From assembly GCF_000237925.1 (NCBI RefSeq), contig NW_017386021.1:744001-808000 (forward strand): a DNA stretch of 64,000 nt, written 5' to 3'. Shown here piece by piece: positions 1-11,479 of this stretch. Position 1 is the stretch's first letter. Each line of letters opens with the position of its first letter. Below the pieces are notes generated by a model. The model was not told the origin of the DNA, made no database searches, and worked only from the letters and a program-made list of their open reading frames with translations. The position numbers and the translations under genes were made by a program. Source of the stretch: Schistosoma mansoni (taxonomy: Eukaryota; Platyhelminthes; Trematoda; Strigeidida; Schistosomatidae).

Positions 1-777
1 CATTTAGAAACGTGTAGTCGAACCGGTATAAATCTAACTGATACAGGACATGTTTCTTATTTTCGTAACATAGCAGATTACAGGTAGGTGTGCTCTGTAA
101 TGTTTATGAGTCTGTTATGTTTCTAATTTTTGGGTATCTCAATGAATATATTAATCATATTATGTATGACCTCTCATACATAGGGAGGAGAAATTGTGGT
201 TTGTAAATTAGGATGTCTGAAAGTGTACCTGAATGTTTGTAAAAACAAATAGAATTAAATGACCCCATAAGCGTAGATGTTAAACGTCCGTCATTCTCTA
301 TTGCCAAACACATAGTTGAAACAGGCCATGGGATTGAACTTAACACGGCTCTTGTGGTGTTGTAAAATAGCTTAAAAGGGCGTATACTAAGGTTTATTGA
401 AGCCTTAGCCATACGAAAATTCAAACATCCTTTATGTATTCAAAAACGGTTTGTTCACATGTTAAACCTGCCCTGGTAATATTAGCTTATTACCCAGCGT
501 GATGAAGCTTCAAGTTGTTTTTCATATTATTTTCTTTATTATCTTTGTCTGCCCTTACCTTCCATTTCCAGTCTAGTTGACCTTTTATTTTTATATATAA
601 ATGTTCTTAACAAGTATATGTGTGATCAGATTATTCGAAATGTATTGCGCTAATATATCACATAGTTCTGATAATCTTCGTCTTTTTATTACATTATCGA
701 AAGTTGAATTTATTGTTATTTTTTTACACATTTTTATTTTATCAAATATATGACACTTGATTTATGACATTTTCTAG
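1..777. other. Left-edge intronic DNA upstream of the AIFM1-like exon
   Basis: No exon, RNA gene or repeat could be supported here. Because the exon starting at 778 is internal (it opens with a splice acceptor and enters mid-protein), this stretch is most simply intron sequence of the same gene. An open frame of 89 codons on the minus strand (155-424) has no recognisable family and is probably chance. Confidence 0.5.
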
Positions 778-1279
778 ACATCTTCGAGATCTTGCCGATA
801 AACTCCGTCGAGCTAGTGGTGGCAGGATTGCTGTCATTGGTGGTGGTTTTCTCGGAAGTGAATTATCTGTTAGTTTATTAAAACAACCAAAATCTACAGA
901 CAGCAAGAATGATAATCCTGATTCAAAAACTCAATCAAAATTAACTATAATGCATGCATTTCGTGAAACAGTTCCAATGGGCAGTGTATTGCCACCATGT
1001 TTAGCTTCAGCTGTTGGACGTTTTGAATCAAGTAAAGGTATTGAATTGTGGAGTTCATCAGATGTTGTCAGCTTATCACTTATTCCTAATACAAATGTGG
1101 ACACTAGTACTCATGCTACTACTACTACTACTACAATTGTAAATGAATCACAAAAACTTTTACCATCGGAAAATGGAATAGCCAGTACTAATACTGGGCG
1201 TGTTCGCCTACGTATTAGACGTACAATATCTGGCATTGAAAGAGTAGAAGAAATAGATGTTGATCATGTAGTTTTTGCT
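778..1279 (+). CDS. AIFM1: Apoptosis-inducing factor (AIFM1-like), internal exon with the NADH-binding motif
   Basis: This exon encodes the central part of a mitochondrial FAD-dependent NADH oxidoreductase of the AIF family, a protein that supports respiratory-chain assembly and can act in cell death. The dinucleotide-binding loop IAVIGGGFLGSEL is visible about 20 residues in, followed by a block matching AIF (LPPCLASAVGRFESSKGIELW) and the closing strand DHVVFA. The acceptor is TTTCTAG just before 778 and the donor is GTAAGT at 1280; the exon ends on a codon boundary. A Ser/Thr/Asn-rich insertion containing a run of threonine codons (about 1118-1135) is longer than in vertebrate AIF. Earlier exons (mitochondrial targeting peptide, FAD-binding start) lie left of the window. 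An in-frame ATG at 764 lies in intron sequence and is not the start. Confidence 0.9.
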
Positions 1280-1574
1280 GTAAGTTTCTTCGTTTTTATC
1301 GTTCAATATAATTTACAATAAATGTCTGTTGAAGAAGTTACTTCCGATTATATAATGACATTACATGAAGAATCTTTGAAAAGAAGAGTTTACTTAGGAC
1401 GGTTCTTTTATTTCTAGTGCATGGTCTAACCTCCATATCATCCTGAAAATTTGTTATTCATCAATGTGTTGTAAAATTACCTAAGTTTATTCTTGGTCAT
1501 CTAGCATTTTTTTATTGAAACATAGGTTATCATATTGAATTCAAATGGGCGAATTAATGTGCTTACTAACTTCA

Positions 1575-1851
1575 AAGTTGTTGGGTCAGTCAGCTACAAC
1601 ATAGGACCAGACACATATATGCATCGGTCCAAGTTGCGACACCTACCTCATTAGCATAACAAGATGAACACCAAGTTCATAGAAGTAGTTACTTTAACGG
1701 TAGTAATATATAAAAGAAAGATTGTGTATGAGGATATGATACGGAGAGAAAGAATTAGTTTGTAGAAAGAAGGGTATAAAGTAATTTTTATCTGACGGTT
1801 TAAGGGAAGACAAAGAGTGTATACACCGACACCATTGTGATCGATTCTGAG

Positions 1852-1853
<2 letters not shown>
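1575..1853 (-). mobile_element. RTE-like retrotransposon, 3'-UTR fragment in the AIFM1 intron
   Basis: This stretch matches the 3' tail of the larger RTE-like copy at 7310-10320 in the same orientation: shared landmarks are the CAGTCA...ACAACATA segment near the end and GATCGATTCTGAGCTAT at the inner boundary, where the coding part would begin. It is therefore a strongly 5'-truncated insertion, the usual outcome of target-primed reverse transcription. It lies antisense to AIFM1. Confidence 0.6.
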
Positions 1854-1903
<50 letters not shown>

Positions 1904-1927
1904 TTATTTATTTATTTATTTATTTAT
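1852..1927. repeat. (TA)n followed by (TTTA)n microsatellite
   Basis: About 24 TA dinucleotides run directly into about seven TTTA units. The tract sits exactly between the RTE tail fragment and the candidate LTR, so it may have grown from a retrotransposon junction. Confidence 0.9.
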
Positions 1928-2382
1928 TGTATAACTATTTAGTAACTATGTGATATGTATATTCATATTCCTTTTATTATAAGCTTCCATTTGTCCTATT
2001 GACTACTATTATACGATTTACTATTCTCAAGTTATTCCCAATTGACTAGTTAGTCTTTCACACTCACAGCCACTTCTGGCTTGATGTTGTATAATAATTA
2101 TTTTTGATTTGATGGTTTGATGTGGTCTAGTCTACTTTTGTATAAATCAAGTATGTCTGAAATATACGATTCATACAGGGGAAGCTGAGATTGTGTTCTG
2201 GACTCGACAGATAGGGCAGGGCATGGCAATGTGAAGAGGAACCTGTAAGGATTCTTAGTTGACTCTAGACTGCTCGTACTGGCTAACATGGCATTGGTTG
2301 GACACACTGTCAAGGTCGTATAAGCCAATGTCCTGATTGTCGATCTTATCACGTGATATTTGATGGGACCTAGGACATAACA
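1928..2382 (+). mobile_element. Dispersed repeat with TG...CA ends, candidate solo LTR (copy 1)
   Basis: This 455-bp unit aligns along its length with 44046-44480. Both copies start TGTATAACTATT, share an internal TATTATAAGCTTC block and a TTCTGGACTC block, and end ATAACA. TG/CA termini and the absence of coding capacity fit a solo long terminal repeat. I see no matching 4-6 bp target duplication on either side, so a non-LTR dispersed repeat is still possible. It sits in the AIFM1 intron. Confidence 0.5.
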
Positions 2383-2500
2383 CTGGAACTTCATCTACTT
2401 TTGGGATATTGTATTCCAATGTCCACATGGTAATTATATTTCATGATTGTAACGTACTTACATATTATGAAATATTTTTATTTTCATTTGTTTTCGATAG

Positions 2501-3355
2501 ATTGGTATAGAACCGAACACGGAGCTTTCTTCAGATGCATCCCTTGAAGTAGATCCTAATAATGGTGGATTTCTAGCGAATGCCGAATTGGAAGCAAGAC
2601 AAGGTGTCTTTGTGGCAGGCGATGCTGCATCTTATTGGGATCCAGTTGTTGGTTGTCGACGACGTGTTGAGCATCTAAATTTCGCTGAAGAAGCTGGATC
2701 ATTAGCTGGAAAAAATATGGTTGCTTCATTATTCGGTAATAATAAATCTTCAACTGGGATGTCATCATCACACTATCAACACCAATCATCTATATGGTCT
2801 ACACTTGGTCAAGAAATATCGTGGGATGCAGTTGGATTGATTGATTCACGCCTACTTTTAACACGTGCTTTTTTTGCTTCTTCCGCTACTACCGGTGATG
2901 ATGATAATGATATTGAACATAAGTCATCTAAAGAAAAGAATTCCACTGCTCGATCTTTTTCCCACATACCTGATTCTAGTATAGGTAGACTTACCAAAGG
3001 TGTTGTTTTCTATCTTACTCCAAAAGATAAAAGATTAGTTGGTATACTACTATGGAATATGCCTGATGAAATTTATACAGATACAAATTATCCTGCACCT
3101 AGTCGGCTTAATCTAGCCCGTAGCTTATTAGCTCAAAAACTTATCATTGATCTTGACAACTCCACAGAAAACAACTTAGAAAACCCAAAAAGCAATAATT
3201 TACGTCAAATAGCCAGTCAATTTGATCTGTATGGAGAGATTGCTGAAGATTATGCACATTTACAAGAATATATAAGAAGGAAGAAATTAGATGAAGATAA
3301 TAATAATAATGATAATTCAACATTTAGTTCTGTAGATAATAAACCTGATAAGTAG
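2501..3355 (+). CDS. AIFM1: Apoptosis-inducing factor (AIFM1-like), terminal exon
   Basis: This last exon encodes the end of the FAD-binding fold and the AIF C-terminal domain. It opens after TTTTCGATAG in phase 0, so the previous exon's ...VFA joins IGIEPN, matching the AIF family's AVGLEPN. Diagnostic segments follow: GVFVAGDAASYWDP (flavin-contacting), RRRVEHLNFAEEAG, and in the C-terminal domain WSTLGQEISWDAVGLIDS, then GVVFYLTPKDKRLVGILLWN. The reading frame stops at TAG 3353-3355. The tail contains acidic and Asn-rich low-complexity sequence. The intron between the two exons is 1,221 bp and holds an RTE tail, a microsatellite and a candidate LTR. I see no AATAAA in the next 300 bp. Confidence 0.92.
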   Translation: MGIEPNTELSSDASLEVDPNNGGFLANAELEARQGVFVAGDAASYWDPVVGCRRRVEHLNFAEEAGSLAGKNMVASLFGNNKSSTGMSSSHYQHQSSIWSTLGQEISWDAVGLIDSRLLLTRAFFASSATTGDDDNDIEHKSSKEKNSTARSFSHIPDSSIGRLTKGVVFYLTPKDKRLVGILLWNMPDEIYTDTNYPAPSRLNLARSLLAQKLIIDLDNSTENNLENPKSNNLRQIASQFDLYGEIAEDYAHLQEYIRRKKLDEDNNNNDNSTFSSVDNKPDK

Positions 3356-6300
3356 TATTTTCAAAGAATATAGCAACGACAGTAACTAATCATGTACTCA
3401 TTAGTGTTGTGGCATTTAAGAATGAGCAACCAATGAGGAGAAAATTCGTTGTTTTTTGTTACTTCTAATTTCTTACGGATTTTGTAAAGTTCAAGCTTTT
3501 TCGCTTATTGTTTATCAAATAGAAACTGATTAGATTGACATTCTTTATATTTTTTTTTCTGTTTGATTGTTGTTGTTGCGTCTTGTAGAGTAAATCATGT
3601 TGCTGATATAATGTTTTGATCTGCCGAATATTTCAAAGAATGCGTCACCTTTCTCTATGCCTGACTGATTAAAACAACTGAATAGAAGAGATTGCACGCC
3701 TTCTCATACTATGTTACGTAGTAGCCTTACTCGGTTATTTCACATTTGATGTTAAGATAGGTCAAGTGATGATGACATACGAAAGCTTACCTAATGAATA
3801 CGTACAGAATGTACTAATGGATTTACTTATACTATGTTTGATACTTATAGCTCGCGAAATGTGATTATTCTGTGATCCTTTAAGTCTGGCATCAAACGTC
3901 AAATAGTGACCAATTAGAGGTTTGTAAGCGGATGTTAGTTTCTGGTTGCTCACAAAGTGCGATAATATTTTATCATATTATGCTTGAGAATGAACCTGGG
4001 AGGTGAACGTATACTCTGAGGGACAGCTCGGCTATCCATGACCTTCTCCTTGGTAGTTTTCGTTTATTAGTTCTTTATTTTCCGTAGTTCATCTTCGAGA
4101 TCGGGAAGTCGTATGGGATAGAAAAGCGAATAGCTCTTACTAGGAGCCTTCTCTAAATTCCATCGGTTGTCTAGTGTCGGCATTGTTTGGGAGATTTTTT
4201 CAACGGAAAACACTCCAGTATAGTACGGCTTTGTTCTCAAAACTTTATTTAATAACATACTTCTAATATTGTAGTTATAATGATTCAATGGTATTTTCCA
4301 TTGTCTTTAATCATCTAATATTGAATAACTTCCAGTATCTTTTCACTCAGCTTAGTAGTTTGATTAAATCATTTAACAGATCAAATTCGGTCATTACTAA
4401 ATCTTTGAAGCATATTAAAACTGTTGTTTGGTTGATTATATTCAGTGTGTTTCAAATTAGCGAACCTGAGTGATACAATTGTTCTATAAACACTGTCGTT
4501 CACTATATTTTAGAGCTAATTAATCAGTGTAGTTCAACTAAGTTCATCGAGGTGTGAGTTAGATATCTGATATTAAAGGATGTTTTACCTTCACTCAACT
4601 CATCAACAGTTATACCAGGACATTACACTAGTTTATAAAGTTGTCGGTAGTCATTCTCGGTCTGTCTGATAATTTACGTTAATGAAATGTTCAAATTTCT
4701 AGGTTTTAGTTCTTCAGTTTCACATTCATAGTGATGTGAATGTACTCAATTCTATCTTATTACGTAATATCGGTCTGTTTCATGTTTACTTATGACATCT
4801 TTCTTCATTTTAATTTCTGTATTTCAAGACTACTGAACCAAGCACTTTTTCTATTGATGTGAATAGAGAAATAAAGAAGCCTTGACCAATAGCGGAAACT
4901 ATTTTTGGGAACATTATTTCACTTAATTTTTTACACTATTTCGAATCGGTAATAGATCGAGTGATGTTTCAGTTGACACTCGTCTTGTTACTCGCGCGAG
5001 CTTGTCAACCAGTCAAGTGATAGTGTGGTGTATGCTACTTTTGTCGATATATGTAGTATATGACACCGATCATAAATGAAATACCTGACAGCAGAAGGTT
5101 AAGAAGATCGGATCGAAGAGAACGTGAACAGAGTGATTGTTATGGTAATAAAGTTTGAGACAATTGATGGAGAATTTGAAAATGAAGTATTAAACGAATG
5201 GTTTTCACATTTTACCAAAGAACTCTGTAATTTGTGTTAAAATACACTGGTTGTCTCTATCTGTGTTTCCGTTTATTACGATTGCAAAGTTTACGTCTCT
5301 CTGCCTCAAGATTGAACTATTTAGCCTATCGTGAAAAGTCCTTAACGTAGATCGAGGAAAGTTCTTTTCTGTATATTGTTTTGGCAGACATATCAAAGAC
5401 GTAACATCTACCAAATTAAAAAATTTCCCATCACCATGTATTAGCATTCCAAAACCTTAACAGTTTTCCTAACAAAATAAAGTATTTTGTTTTCTTCATG
5501 TCTTGCTACGTATTGGGATTTCACGATGAGGTTTTAGTTCACTCACTTGTAAAGGACTTTTGATATCAGAGTTAAAATGAATAAACTTATTCTAAATATT
5601 TATTTACAACACTTGGTCGCATTTCATGTTCCTCTGTAAAATACTGTTGTTTTATCTAAGATCTCATTTTAAAATAGTTTTCACTCATTGAACAAGCATT
5701 TGTTTCAAACCAACATATTGTTGTCAATTTTCAGTTTTATCATTCCAAGGGATAATTGTTGAAGGTTGAAATACATCTGTAAACGATACAGACCCTACAA
5801 ACATTGTTTACTAAAGTAAATTAGAAAAACATAAGTAAGTATTTTTATGGCCTAATATGGAATTTTTTTCGAAATCGACCCGTAATGTATTGTCGTTATC
5901 TCCATATTGAATTGTATGAAGCAGGATAATTTCTATAAATTTACAGTTTACAAATGTATGCGATCTATTTTAGCGTACATAAGTACTTATAACTAGATGT
6001 ATATTTACACGAACCGGCTGCTATTGCATATAGTACGTAACATTTATTAATAATTACCGGTACTATTTTACACTGTCATCCGATCAATATTTATAATGAT
6101 AAAGAACAATTCCAAGATTAAAACCGGATTCAAATCCCCAACTAGCCTGATAATTTGTATCATTTTTCAATCATGAATTGCAATACATAAGTGTTTACTA
6201 GTTGTTGCCACCTGCTTTATAGATGGCATGTTTTTAACTTCTAATTATCCTCTCTTTACTTGTTGTCCACACTAAGTATGCTGATGCTGATCGGTTACGA

Positions 6301-7069
6301 CGACTTCCTGCAGCTTGACCCTCCTAATGAAAACACAAGAAACAGAACTCAGCTAATTAAGTGCATTTCTTTTATAACTCAAAACTCATTTGATGATGTA
6401 CATCAATTAACAGGACTAAAATGCACAATAAATAATAATAAATCATAATTTCAAACTGAACGGGTCATTTGGAGTACAAACCGAGTAACTGATCCATAAT
6501 TAAGTGACTGTAATCTATGGACGATAAAATATATGTTAAGTCAATGCTAACAAATAAAATAATTTAAAAATACCATAAACAAAATATTCGGTCAACCCAT
6601 GATAAAAATACACAATAATAGACCACAAAATTACAACTTTTTCACTTACCCGTCTTTATCTAACAATACACCTATTAACAAATGATATTATCAGTTTGTT
6701 CTCAGTATTTTTGTATGTTGTTGTGTAGTGAAATTTCATTTTAAATTCCCAATCGACATTGTAGTCTCTGACGAACGTTTATTTTAATTTCGAGTAAGAC
6801 ACCTCATTGTTTGAAATTTATGAAGCAATTAGTGGGATTGAATTAAACAGCAATTTTACTCCAGATAAAATTCATTCTCTCCGAAAAACCTAGCAGTATA
6901 TTTTATCAAATACATGTTCGTGTAGCAAACTAAATAACTTACATACGTCAAAGAAACTGAGATCTGTATAAATTGATAAAAAAAACGCCCTTATATATAT
7001 GTATGTATATACGATTGTTAGTGATGTAGCATATCTGTTTTTTTCTCGTGATTCTTTTTTATAGCACCT
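3356..7069. other. Intergenic stretch between AIFM1-like and APC11 genes
   Basis: The stretch is AT-rich with only short unconvincing open frames. Apart from the weak repeat near 5025-5200, I can support no gene, RNA or mobile element. Confidence 0.6.
5025..5200. repeat. Dispersed repeat also present near 53.2 kb
   Basis: The segment GTGTGGTGTATGCTACTT...GTAGTATATG with following GCAGAAG/GAAGATCGGATCGAA blocks resembles 53229-53400. Similarity is patchy and the family is not recognised. Confidence 0.35.
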
Positions 7070-7135
7070 ATGTCTGACCTACAAGCAGAAGTTTCGAAAA
7101 TTTCAACCGACTCTCCGTCACCTCTTAGCTTAAAG
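7070..7135 (+). CDS. ANAPC11: Anaphase-promoting complex subunit 11, first coding exon
   Basis: A 22-codon exon starts at ATG 7070 and ends LSLK before the donor GTTTGT at 7136. Joined in phase 0 to the exon at 10812 it gives ...[13 protein letters not shown], which lines up with the APC11 N-terminal VKIKCWNGVATW. That match across a 3.7-kb intron is the main evidence. The start is less certain than the donor: TTTTTATAG lies just upstream of the ATG and could be an acceptor of a further 5' exon. Confidence 0.72.
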
Positions 7136-7309
7136 GTTTGTCGACTTTTTTCCCTAGTGTGTCCTAATCAGTACTATACGTCAGAAATTTAGAGGAGTAA
7201 GTTATATGTGTTATTTATATGCACGTATAATTCATATAGAGTTGTTTAACTTGATGTGTATGGCTTCTTCATGATAAAAACAGTATCAACCAACTAAACA
7301 CTTTAAATA

Positions 7310-10300
7310 TGAAGCAGTGATCCAGTCAGTCACAACATAGAACTTCGTACGTACGTACATCAGTTCGAGTTGCCATACCACATTAGCACAGAGATGCAGT
7401 TGTCGATTCAAATCCCATAGTGGTAGAAGTAGTAAGAGTATAAGCATTATGTTAAAGATTAGGGTTTGAAGATGTTATTCAGGGAGTATGATTCTGTGAC
7501 ATAAATTTGGAAAGAGAAAAAAATAGGGACATGAGGAATTCAGAAGATTAGAATTTGGCAAAACATAAAGAGTGGATGCACCTTCGCCACTGCAAACGAT
7601 TTTGAGCCATGTCATTCAAGGTCTCTAACCATCGATTGCTATCATCCCACGAATCCCAACCAGGTAGTCTACACCTACCAACATGGCTCAGTCCAATTGT
7701 CAGTGACTTCATGGATTTGTGCCACGTTTTGGTCTGGCCGCCCCTAGCTTTCTTTCAACCCACTTCTACACCATAAAACATTTCACGTCGTGGCAGTCGG
7801 TGGTTGGGCATACGTAACACGTGTCCCAGCCATCTCAACTGATGAAGTTTCACTACTTCATCATTCGGTTTGCCATCCTTACCTAGTACCCGTTTCCTAA
7901 CAACTGCATTACTTGCTCGATGGTCACAGTTTATACGAGCAATGCGTCGAAGACACCTATGATCGAAAACTAGTAGCCTACGAATGTCTTCTACTCTTAC
8001 TGGCCATGTTTCACTGCCATTAAGCGGGACTGAACGAACTGCTGCACAGTATACCCGTCCTTTGGTTGCTAGACGGATATCTCGCCTACGCCATAAATGA
8101 CGCTAGTTGGCGAAAGCTAGACGAGCCTTCTGTATCCGTGCTAAGATTTCGTCACACACCAGACCACAAGGGCTGATGAGACTCCCAAGATAAGTGAAGC
8201 AGTCAAAACGCTCAACTACACTCCCTATCATTAGTTCAGGTGCCGATGCAACCCAAGACTGCATTTTGTCAGCGTCTTCACCAAATAAAACTATGTCGTC
8301 GGCGTATTCTAAGTCAACAAGTGAGTCTCCCGGTAAAAGTTCAACTCCTGGAAATTTAGATGATGAGAGTATTATCTCTAAAAGCATGTCAACGATAAAG
8401 TTAAACAAGAATGAGGAGACAGGACAGCCCTGACGAACACCACCTGAGGTAATCAATTCTGATGACAGTTCGCCATAGGCTCTAACTCGACCAGTTGTGT
8501 TCGAGTAGAGAGCCTTTATGAAGTTAATGTACTTCTTTGGTACTCCTTTCAGTGGTAAACACTGCCACAGTACCTCACGATCAACGGAGTCAAATGCCAC
8601 CTAAGGTCGAGAAATGTGTGCCTATGTTCTAGGACCTGACGTATATTGAATATCTGGTCCATATAACCACGTCCAGGTCGAAAACCGGATAGGTATTCTC
8701 TAGTCTGCTCTTCACGAGCTTTGGTTAGGCGTCTCAGTATTATTGAAGCTAGTATTTCAGACACTATATTAGTCAAACTGATCCCTCTGTGATTGTCACA
8801 AGAGGACTTTTGTCCTTTCTTACAGACTGGCATAATCATTGATTGGGACCAGTCAGATGGAATTACGTCCAGTTCCCAGATTCTACCTAAGACCTCAGTC
8901 AATTTCGCTGCTAGTACTGGACCACCATCCTTAAAAATCATTGTTTAATATTCTACTCCTGATAATAGTTACACCTACTGAGTGGTTCGACTAGAAAGGA
9001 AATCTTTTGCGCAAACAACTAGTTATTATTTACTAGATACAGGAGGTTATCTGAGCATAGCTGCAACAGACGGTCGCCGTTATCTGTTCTTTGGACCACG
9101 ACTCCATAAGATCCGCCCAGGTATCTTTCGCTTAGTTTACCTACTTGAGCACCAGCCGCTATTACCGCATCAGAGCGCCTAGCTTTTCGGAGAAGGTCAG
9201 AAAGCTTTCTGTAGAACTCATCTTTTACATCATCTGAGCTGCAGTCAGTTGGAGAGTAGGCCTAGACGACGAAGAGCCAATGACGAGTGTCATTACTGTT
9301 TCGTTTAGTCAGACAGCGCACAGACGACAGTCTACTGGGATCCAGTCCAAAAGAGCTAGTTTTGCCCTATTAATTAATGCTATGCCTACGCCAGCGAGGC
9401 CACGGGAAGGAACATCAGGGCTTCCAGATACACAAAGCGTGAATCGAGTTGGTTCTTTATTTTGACGTGATGAGGTCAAATGAATGACGCTACTCGGATC
9501 GTGTATGCGCGTTTCGGAGACGCAGCACACATTGATGGTGCGAGATTCTAAAGTCCTAGCTAAGGAAGCCTGTTGTCCTATTTGGCACAATGTTCGGACG
9601 TTGAAAGTTCCTATATGTAGTTTAGAGCGTGGTTTCAGGGGACCAGGAATAACGTTCCGTGAACTCGATTCGTTTGCCCTAGCGTTGCGAGGTTATAAAA
9701 TAGTGTGAGAAGGGTTCGTCGTGGAGATAGAGTTATTAGGATGTGTAGGAAGGATTTGAATGTGACCAACTTGGTCTCGTGTGTTGTTACGGGTATGAGG
9801 GCTGCACACATCGTGGAAGGGTATTTCTTGAGGGACCTGAAAATGAAGTTGGATTAATGTTGGTGTTAACGACCTGGGAGCGTGACTGCAGAGTCCAGGG
9901 GACACCTGCTTGAGGCCGGTTGCGCACGGCTATATTGTGGGAGGTTTTTGACGTGTTAGCTTCGTTCTTCATAGGACCTTACCGCCGGAGACCGAAATCC
10001 GTGAGGTAAAGTGTGACATTTTTAGAGTCGACCTTTCCTAACCCCTTTCTTTCTTGTGAGAAGGCAGCATCGCTGCAGATGCTGGTTGTCCGAGGGAAAC
10101 ACTTTACTGCTGTCACAGCCCTCTAAAGTCAACAGTACGACTTCTTCCTCAGACCTTGAGTAGCTGTTTTTAGTTTTACCGTTCTCCAATCGACCTGCCT
10201 GGCATAATAGGACCTACAGAAACATATGTTCCAACCAATATAGCTCTGTTGGGTCATCAAGATAGGCAAGCGCGACCACCACGGTTGGGAATGAAGCATT

Positions 10301-10320
10301 GATGGTTCATCAGAGAGTAT
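7310..10320 (-). mobile_element. Near full-length but decayed RTE-like non-LTR retrotransposon in the APC11 intron
   Basis: Reading on the minus strand, about 0.6 kb of 5' sequence precedes an apurinic-type endonuclease domain (FNVRTLCQIGQQAS near 9600, then VCCVSETRI) and a reverse transcriptase (KAREEQ...FRPGRG near 8700, AFDSVDREVLW near 8590, GGVRQGCPVS near 8430, catalytic YADDIVLF near 8300), then YLGSLISP and a 3' UTR ending near 7310. Stops and frameshifts split the coding part into several frames, so it is inactive. It lies antisense to APC11. It belongs to the RTE clade known from schistosomes (SR2/SR3-Perere-3 group); the exact subfamily needs a search. Confidence 0.8.
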
Positions 10321-10811
10321 TTTTTTTTTACCTTATTCATGTCGTCAATCAGTGATTTCGTTTTCCTTGAGCGGATTATTGATATTTTATTCTATGTAGG
10401 AATATTAATACGGTTACTTTTCGATGCTAGCGCCGTACGAAACTATACTTATGAGACAATATAATAATGGTAAAACATGTTTTGTTATCGTCGTTTTGAT
10501 ATGAAGGTATTTATTGATTGAAACAAAGTAAATTTATGTATGATCATAGTGCTAATAGTTTCATATATATTTTTCTCAAACTGAATTCTCGAAACTCTAT
10601 CATTTAGTTAAAAATGTAGGTACAACGTGCTTGTTTATGTCATATATCCCCATATTAAAAATGTTTGCCTCGGTATTTATTTCTCCGTTCTTTCAACCGT
10701 AATACTACAAAACTAAAGAATTTTAACAGTTTTATTGCTTGTGTCAAAATGATCTGGGATTATTCAAATGTGTAAATTATAATTTATCTTTCTATCACTC
10801 CAAACTTTCAG

Positions 10812-11054
10812 ATTAATCATTGGTTTGCAGTTTCGGCATGGAAGTGGTGTACTAACGATGATGACTGTGGTATTTGTCGGAACGCCTTCGAAACATGTTG
10901 TGCAGATTGTAAACTCCCAGGTGACGATTGTCCTCTTGTTTGGGGTCAATGTAACCATTGTTTTCATATGCACTGCATTATAAAATGGTTAAATAGTCAA
11001 CAAACGGCTCAACATTGTCCTTTGTGCAGACAAGATTGGCGGTTCAGAGAATAA
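10812..11054 (+). CDS. ANAPC11: Anaphase-promoting complex subunit 11 (RING-H2 E3 subunit), terminal exon
   Basis: The exon encodes nearly all of APC11, the RING-H2 protein that pairs with the cullin-like APC2 and recruits E2 enzymes so that the anaphase-promoting complex can ubiquitinate cyclins and securin. It begins after the acceptor CAAACTTTCAG in phase 0 and stops at TAA 11052-11054. Visible motifs in order: [24 protein letters not shown] (hallmark of APC11), CNHCFHMHC, and [12 protein letters not shown] at the end. All zinc-ligand cysteines and histidines are present. With the first exon the product is 102 residues, against about 84 in human; the extra length is an N-terminal tail. The exon starts without methionine, which makes it easy to miss in ATG-based scans. 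Confidence 0.95.
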   Translation: MNHWFAVSAWKWCTNDDDCGICRNAFETCCADCKLPGDDCPLVWGQCNHCFHMHCIIKWLNSQQTAQHCPLCRQDWRFRE

Positions 11055-11479
11055 GCATCTTAATTTCTGTAATTTTCTGATTTTTGTTATTTTTTTTTAA
11101 TATATGAATTGCAGAACAGCCTTTATCTGATTCTAAATCAACATCTAGTATTTATGACAAGTTCAGTAGCGTTTATTAGTCAACTATTTTTGTTTATACT
11201 GTAATTATCTTAGACACTGAAACATCATCTTTAAATACAGTTGTTTGTACAAAGCGTAGTTCAGTAAAATTCCTATTTTTCTAAGGTTATTCAAGGACAC
11301 TAATATTACTAATAAACGTTCGTTAGTTAAGTAGTAGCAAAGTTTTCTAAGCTTAATGGCATTCAGTTGGTGGTCCGGATATCGACGTTGATTAAACTAT
11401 TTTAGAATAGTGTGATACGATTTCGTCGTTTTCTTCCCGACAATTGAATTTCATATAACTATTACTATTTTTGATAAGT

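Noticed and set aside
155-424. 89-codon minus-strand open frame
   Set aside because: No recognisable family, no splice context, and it lies in a probable intron.
2098-2394. 98-codon minus-strand frame in the AIFM1 intron
   Set aside because: It falls inside the candidate LTR shared with 44046-44480, where the frame is not conserved.
6260-6448. Frame reading like the end of a retroelement RNase H region
   Set aside because: The resemblance is limited to a dozen residues and nothing around it supports a retroelement.
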